Assembly (NCBI GenBank): GCA_030648225.1
Contig: JAUSIA010000355.1
Span: 1-12,396 of the forward strand
Length of the DNA: 12,396 nt
Direction of reading: 5' to 3'
From: Ignavibacteria bacterium
GTDB lineage: Bacteria > Bacteroidota > Ignavibacteria > Ignavibacteriales > Ignavibacteriaceae
Shown: positions 8,453 through 12,396 of the stretch, piece after piece
How the letters are laid out: each line of letters opens with the position of its first letter
How positions within the stretch are numbered: position 1 is the first letter of the stretch
Notes under the pieces: generated by a model
What the model saw: the letters and a program-made list of their open reading frames with translations, nothing else
Told to the model about the DNA's origin: nothing
Databases searched by the model: none
Program-made: the position numbers and the translations under genes

Positions 8453-8509
8453 GTCAAACCTCGATCTATCTTGATAATGTTGTTAAATATATCCAAGATC
8501 ATAAGAAGT

Positions 8510-8607
8510 AATGAATGGATGAATTGTTGAATGATGAAGAGATACCTAACGAATTACTTAAACATTTATACATTCATTCACTCATTTATTCATTCAAGCA
8601 TTCATTC
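8510..8607. repeat. Imperfect inverted cluster of ATTCATTC repeats
   Basis: The right arm has ATTCATTC at 8572, 8588 and 8600, separated by similar AT-rich words. The left arm (8510-8538) is built of the complementary AATGAATG / GAATGATGAA words. The arms can fold into a long imperfect hairpin. The cluster lies between the tRNA 3' end and the tig start, on the tig promoter side. It may be decayed microsatellite sequence. Confidence 0.55.
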
Positions 8608-8615
8608 TTTTTCTG

Positions 8616-8697
8616 TGCGAGAACGGGGACTCGAACCCCGACACCTCACGGTACTAGGTCCTAAGCCTAGCGCGTCTGCCAATTCCGCCATTCTCGC
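8616..8697 (-). tRNA. tRNA-Leu (anticodon UAG)
   Basis: An 82-nt class II tRNA. The acceptor stem GCGAGAA pairs with TTCTCGC (8697-8691 with 8623-8617). The D-arm is GCGGAATTGGCAGACGC, and the anticodon arm is CTAGG-CTTAGGA-CCTAG with anticodon TAG at 8663-8661. A 13-nt variable arm is followed by the T-arm CGGGG-TTCGAGT-CCCCG. The discriminator is A, as expected for leucine. The terminal CCA is not encoded (ACA follows). It reads CUA codons, and CUN by wobble. Confidence 0.96.
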
Positions 8698-8988
8698 AAG
8701 ACCCTGTAAATAAAGAACTTAAAAAGAATTTTTTAATACTTTTTTGCGAAATTTAAGTGATAAATATAAACGATTTTGAACGCAACTCCAAGGTAAGTAG
8801 TTTCACATTAATTACTACTTTTTACAATCAGTCTCTGAAATAATTTGGTCAGACAAAATGTTTATCATATCTAATAATTAAAAGTCAGGTCAGACTACAT
8901 AAAAAATTATTTTGCATAGATACACTTTGGACAAGGATTTAATCAATTCAATTTTTAATTTTAGATTAAAGTTTTATAGAAATTTTAA
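8698..8988. other. Divergent intergenic region between tRNA-Leu and the phosphatase operon
   Basis: This AT-rich 291-bp gap has no gene that I can support. It should hold the promoters for both the tRNA (minus) and the phosphatase-murA operon (plus). Visible structure is limited to two items. A 7-bp hairpin AAGTAGT/ACTACTT (8795-8801 with 8814-8820) is followed by five T on the plus strand, so a leader attenuator is possible. The direct repeat GGTCAGAC is listed separately. No convincing promoter with both elements at correct spacing was found. Confidence 0.5.
8847..8895. repeat. Direct repeat GGTCAGAC upstream of the phosphatase gene
   Basis: GGTCAGAC occurs at 8847-8854 and 8888-8895, 41 bp apart, about four helical turns. 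The second copy is preceded by another GTCAG. The pair lies 93-142 bp upstream of the phosphatase start. A paired operator is possible; chance is not excluded. Confidence 0.35.
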
Positions 8989-9717
8989 ATGAACTTAACA
9001 TACACAACAATCTCAAAAGCAGGGCTTATCCGGACTGAGAATGAAGACTCAATCGGGGTTTTTAAAATTGATAATGGATTGTTAACAGTTATATGTGATG
9101 GTCTGGGTGGAAATAATGCCGGTGAGGTAGCATCTCAGCTTGCGGTTGATACGGTCCATAAACACTTCAAAGATTCTTTAAGGAATAATTATCTTGAAAG
9201 AATTAAGTCTTCTGTAATCGAAGCTAATAAGACCATTTATGAAAAAGCTATTTCACATTCTGATCTGAAAGGTATGTCAACAACTATCGAAGTACTTTTC
9301 ATAAAAGATGATAAAGCTTACTGGGGACATATTGGCGACTCCAGGATTTATATTTTTGCAGATGATAAGCTTACACAGATTACAAAAGATCATTCTTTTG
9401 TCCAGAGACTTGTTGATGAAGGCGTCTTATCTGAAGAGGAAGCTGAAGTTCATCCAAACAGGAATATTATAACAAGAGCTTTAGGAGACAGCATTCCTGT
9501 TGAAGCAGACTTGAATACTATTGAGTTATTACCGCAGAAAAAAGTTTTTTTCTTTGTATGTACAGATGGGGTAAATGGAGTTATAGATAATAATGAGCTC
9601 GAGGAGATTTTCAGGCTGAATGATATAAACGATATCTCTCATAAGATTTCTAATATTGTTGAAGAGAGGGGAGCTCCGGATAATTTTTCTTTTGTTCTGA
9701 TTAAGAACCTGGTTTAA
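8989..9717 (+). CDS. PP2C-type serine/threonine protein phosphatase (Stp/PrpC-like)
   Basis: A 242-residue stand-alone bacterial PP2C domain, the normal length for Stp/PrpC. The motifs run in order. RTENEDS (15-21) supplies the metal ligand Asp20. DGLGG (37-41), GHIGDSR (113-119), DHSFVQRLV (134-142) and NIITRALG (159-166) follow. CTDGV (191-195, Asp193) and APDNFSFV (229-236, Asp231) close the set. These bind two Mn/Mg ions that remove phosphate from Ser/Thr of proteins. Such enzymes usually oppose a PASTA- or Hanks-type kinase that senses the cell wall, but no kinase is in the window. It has no membrane segment. murA starts 15 bp after its stop, so the two are almost certainly one transcript and a role in envelope control is plausible. 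Confidence 0.93.
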   Translation: MNLTYTTISKAGLIRTENEDSIGVFKIDNGLLTVICDGLGGNNAGEVASQLAVDTVHKHFKDSLRNNYLERIKSSVIEANKTIYEKAISHSDLKGMSTTIEVLFIKDDKAYWGHIGDSRIYIFADDKLTQITKDHSFVQRLVDEGVLSEEEAEVHPNRNIITRALGDSIPVEADLNTIELLPQKKVFFFVCTDGVNGVIDNNELEEIFRLNDINDISHKISNIVEERGAPDNFSFVLIKNLV

Positions 9718-9721
9718 AAAT

Positions 9722-9725
9722 GGAG
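9722..9725 (+). promoter_or_regulatory. Shine-Dalgarno GGAG supporting the TTG start of murA
   Basis: GGAG lies 7 nt before TTG 9733. An in-frame TAA at 9727 rules out any earlier start, and the nearby ATG at 9720 is in another frame that stops within seven codons. The TTG start is therefore well supported. Confidence 0.6.
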
Positions 9726-9732
9726 ATAAAGA

Positions 9733-10998
9733 TTGGATAAATTTATAATCAGGGGTGGAAAAAAATTATCAGGAGAAGTTTCGGTAAGCGGTGCTAAAAA
9801 TGCTTCACTTGCTTTAATGCCTGCTGCTTTGCTTGCGTCAGGTGTTTCTAAGCTTAATAACACTCCGCAGCTTAATGATGTTTACACAATGATGAAATTA
9901 TTAAAAGAGCTTGGAGTAAAACCAAAATTTGAAAATGATATCCTTGAGCTTGATACAAAAAATATAACCAGTCAGGTTGCACCATATGAGCATGTTAAAA
10001 AGATGCGGGCTTCAGTTTATGTATTGGGACCTCTTACTTCAAGGTTTGGATATGCTAAAGTTTCTCTTCCCGGAGGATGTGCATGGGGACCCCGTCCAAT
10101 AAACCTTCATCTTGAAGCATTAAAAAAAATGGGTGCTGAAATTGATCTTGTTGAAGGTTATATAATTGCAAAAAGCAAAAGACTGCAGGGAGCTAAAATT
10201 AATTTTGATGTTTCTTCTGTCGGTGCTACAGGAAATACTTTAATGGCTGCAAGCCTCGCAAAAGGTACAACTGTAATTAATAATGCAGCTATGGAACCTG
10301 AGATCAGTAACCTGGCAGAATTTCTTATTAAAATGGGCGCTAAAATAGAAGGAGCCGGAACTTCCACTTTAAGTATTGAAGGAGTTGATGAATTAAATGC
10401 TGCCGGAATTAATACGATTGCAGACAGGATTGAAGCTGGTACTCTTTTAATAGCAGCGGCGATGACCAATGGTGAAATAACTTTAAAAGGAATTTCAGAT
10501 TTTCTGATCAGCTCCATTCTTGCTAAGCTTGAAGATTCCGGATGTAAGATTGAAATTAATAGTAGCAACATTAGTCTAAAATCATCAGGCAATTTTATTA
10601 AACCTATAAATGTAACAACTTCCATTTTCCCAGGCTTCCCGACTGATATGCAGGCACAATGGACAGCTTATATGAGCGTTGCTGATGGTGTATCTTATGT
10701 AACCGATACAATTTATCTTGATCGCTTTAAACACGTTCCTGAACTTGTTCGTCTTGGTGCCGATATTCGCGTAAATGAGAATACTGCTGTTATAAAGGGT
10801 GTAAATAAACTAAAAGGTGCAAAAGTAATGTCCACGGATCTTCGTGCAAGTGCTTCACTTGTTCTTGCCGGACTTGCTGCCGAAGGTACAACAGAAGTTT
10901 TAAGAGTATATCATTTAGATCGCGGCTACCAAAGGATTGAAGAAAAACTAAAGTCACTCGGTGCTGATATAGAAAGAGCTGCAGGAGCAGAATATTAA
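9733..10998 (+). CDS. murA: UDP-N-acetylglucosamine 1-carboxyvinyltransferase MurA
   Basis: A 421-residue EPSP-synthase-family enzyme, the standard MurA length. It transfers enolpyruvate from PEP to UDP-GlcNAc in the cytoplasm, the first committed step of peptidoglycan synthesis. Conserved residues are present: Lys22-Asn23 (SGAKNAS), Arg92, the catalytic loop Cys116 in GGCAWGPRP with Arg121, Asp305 in FPTDMQAQ, Arg371 in DLRAS and Arg397 in HLDRGY. Since the loop keeps Cys, the enzyme should be sensitive to fosfomycin, which is known for Cys-type MurA. Translation begins at TTG. The gene sits between a PP2C phosphatase (15 bp upstream) and a membrane peptidase (2 bp downstream), a compact envelope-related operon. 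Confidence 0.97.
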   Translation: MDKFIIRGGKKLSGEVSVSGAKNASLALMPAALLASGVSKLNNTPQLNDVYTMMKLLKELGVKPKFENDILELDTKNITSQVAPYEHVKKMRASVYVLGPLTSRFGYAKVSLPGGCAWGPRPINLHLEALKKMGAEIDLVEGYIIAKSKRLQGAKINFDVSSVGATGNTLMAASLAKGTTVINNAAMEPEISNLAEFLIKMGAKIEGAGTSTLSIEGVDELNAAGINTIADRIEAGTLLIAAAMTNGEITLKGISDFLISSILAKLEDSGCKIEINSSNISLKSSGNFIKPINVTTSIFPGFPTDMQAQWTAYMSVADGVSYVTDTIYLDRFKHVPELVRLGADIRVNENTAVIKGVNKLKGAKVMSTDLRASASLVLAGLAAEGTTEVLRVYHLDRGYQRIEEKLKSLGADIERAAGAEY

Positions 10999-11000
10999 TT

Positions 11001-12396
11001 GTGCTTCTACTTAAAAAAATATTTTCCTACAGAAATTTCCTTTTAATTTATCTTCTTGTAGTTCTCATCTTCAATATTCTCCTGATTAACTTCCCTTTGT
11101 TAAATGTATTTGGTTATGAGCTTTCGGTTTTTAATTCTGTATTGCTCACTTTTGTTTCCGGTTTCTATATTATTTCATTTTCAAAAAGAGAACAAGAATA
11201 TGCTTTCAAAAAATTCCCGCAAAAATTAATTTTTCCTTCTGCGATTTTTCTCTTGATACCATTTTTAGTTTCAGTCATCAATTCCTTCTTCACAGGCTTC
11301 TGCTCTTTTTCTGATGGTTTACTTTTTTATATCATCATTACTTTTCCATCAATTATTATCGGTTATGCCTCTGGTTTTACCTCATTCTTTTTCTTTAATA
11401 GATTCAGAAGAATTCTTTTCTTTATACTTATTATTATCATTCTTCTTATTGCATTGGGAGAATTTTATTTTAACCCGCAGGTTTATTTTTACAATCCCGT
11501 TTTAGGATTTATTCCCGGAACAATTTACGATGAAGGTCTTTCAGTTGATTTAAAATTACTTCTTTACAGGTTATTAAATTTATTTTTCTTTTGTGGACTT
11601 TTAGCAGGATTGATTTTTCATCTCTCAGGTAAAATAAAGATTAATAAAATTTTCTTTCTTTTATATCTTATAATTATTCCTTTTGTTTTTATTCTTATCT
11701 CTCCTTCGCTTGGTTTCTCAACAACATTTGGAAAATTAAAATCTGAATTAAATAATTTTATCTCAACAGAACATTTTGATATTTATTTTGATGAAAAGAT
11801 AAGTGATGAATTTGTTAAACTGATAGTTCTTCATCATGAATATTTTTACGAAGAGCTTAAAAATTATCTGGCTGTAGTACCGGGAAAGAAAATTCAGTCT
11901 TTTATCTTTAATGACAGACAACAAAAAAAAATATTATTTGGTTCGGCTAATGCTGATGTTGCAAAACCCTGGCTTTACAGCACCTTTACAACCTATGACA
12001 ACTACAATTCATCATTAAGGCATGAGATTGCTCATTGTTTCAGCGCTGAATTTGGGGAAGGACCTTTAAAAATTGCAGATATGATCAACCCTTTTTTAAT
12101 TGAAGGAATTGCGTCCGCAAGCTCTCCTTTTTATGATGAGAATGATTTAGATTTTCTTGCCTCAATTGCATATAAGAACGGCTACAAAATTAGTATTGAT
12201 AAAATGTATGACTTTTCAAGCTTCTTCATTCAGACATCATCTTTATCATACATCTATGCCGGCTCTTTCACAAAATTTCTAATTGATAATTACGGTATTG
12301 AAAAGTTTAAGCAGCTTTATACTGATCTTGATTTTCAGAAAGTCTACAATAAATCAATTAAAAAATTAGAAACTGAGTATATGGCTTATCTTAATA
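11001..12396 (+). CDS. Multi-pass membrane zinc metallopeptidase, gluzincin / peptidase-MA-like (3' partial)
   Basis: The frame from GTG 11001 is open to the window edge: 465 codons without a stop. GTG lies 2 nt after the murA stop, with AGGAG 13 nt upstream; no in-frame ATG occurs until 12081. About seven hydrophobic segments are visible, near residues 13-31, 43-60, 76-93, 105-126, 138-152, 187-208 and 216-234. The soluble region from about 235 carries the zinc motif H341-E-I-A-H345 in SSLRHEIAHCFS. Glu368 in FLIEGIA follows, 23 residues after His345, the order and spacing of gluzincins. A later SYIYAGSFTKFLIDNYGIEKF resembles the C-terminal part of peptidase-MA-like domains. I infer a membrane-anchored protease; its substrate and the orientation of the active site are unknown. 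Co-transcription with murA suggests an envelope function. The C-terminus is missing. Confidence 0.82.
   Translation, partial: MLLLKKIFSYRNFLLIYLLVVLIFNILLINFPLLNVFGYELSVFNSVLLTFVSGFYIISFSKREQEYAFKKFPQKLIFPSAIFLLIPFLVSVINSFFTGFCSFSDGLLFYIIITFPSIIIGYASGFTSFFFFNRFRRILFFILIIIILLIALGEFYFNPQVYFYNPVLGFIPGTIYDEGLSVDLKLLLYRLLNLFFFCGLLAGLIFHLSGKIKINKIFFLLYLIIIPFVFILISPSLGFSTTFGKLKSELNNFISTEHFDIYFDEKISDEFVKLIVLHHEYFYEELKNYLAVVPGKKIQSFIFNDRQQKKILFGSANADVAKPWLYSTFTTYDNYNSSLRHEIAHCFSAEFGEGPLKIADMINPFLIEGIASASSPFYDENDLDFLASIAYKNGYKISIDKMYDFSSFFIQTSSLSYIYAGSFTKFLIDNYGIEKFKQLYTDLDFQKVYNKSIKKLETEYMAYLN

Noticed and set aside
8531..8713. Plus-strand 60-residue ORF
   Set aside because: It runs through the ATTCATTC repeats and the tRNA-Leu gene; its sequence is repeat-derived (HSFIHSSIHSF).
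8912..8935. Bacteroidota-type promoter (TTTTGC and TACACTTTG)
   Set aside because: The minus-7-like box has one base too many and the upstream TTTG is only about 10 bp away instead of about 19.
10158..10625. Minus-strand 155-residue ORF
   Set aside because: It is antisense to murA; hydrophobic composition is a by-product of the complementary codons.
11314..11505. Plus-strand 63-residue ORF
   Set aside because: It lies in another frame within the membrane peptidase gene, whose long frame carries the HEIAH motif.

Overview
The window looks like chromosomal DNA from an AT-rich member of the Ignavibacteria / Bacteroidota-Chlorobi lineage. Three things point there. The first gene ends in a type IX secretion (Por) sorting domain of the 'NYPNPFNPSTTI' kind. 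Start sites mostly lack strong Shine-Dalgarno sequences. MurA carries the 'GGCAWGPRP' active-site loop that I associate with this lineage from memory. GC looks low, roughly a third by eye. The genus is not resolvable from the window.

Left region (1-3501): a secreted repeat/propeller protein whose 5' end lies outside the window is followed by a clear rho-independent terminator. Convergent to it is a family 4 glycosyltransferase whose frame is broken by two compensating one-base indels about 25 bp apart, so it appears as two half-ORFs.

Middle region (3576-8697, minus strand): read in the direction of transcription, this holds tRNA-Leu(UAG), trigger factor (tig), clpP (ATGA overlap with tig), a von Willebrand factor A protein with a full MIDAS motif, and a MoxR/Mg-chelatase-like AAA+ ATPase. 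tig-clpP is a protein quality-control unit, but clpX does not follow it. The VWA and AAA+ genes form the classic two-component ATPase/adaptor pair, here with the VWA gene first. The AAA+ gene carries two GC-rich palindromes inside its coding sequence, in a low-complexity linker. The gaps between these genes contain decayed short repeats (GTCATT, CTTGAA and ATTCATTC).

Right region (8989-12396, plus strand): a PP2C-type protein phosphatase, murA (TTG start) and a long open-ended gene make a tight likely operon, with gaps of 15 and 2 bp. The last gene starts at GTG 11001 and is still open at the window edge. It encodes about seven membrane segments followed by a gluzincin-type zinc peptidase domain (HEIAH, then Glu 23 residues later). 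A phosphatase, the first committed enzyme of peptidoglycan synthesis and a membrane peptidase in one unit suggest a cell-envelope operon.

The most interesting items are the membrane gluzincin beside murA, the AAA+/VWA pair with coding palindromes, and the doubly indel-disrupted glycosyltransferase. I saw no mobile element, CRISPR array or complete defence system.
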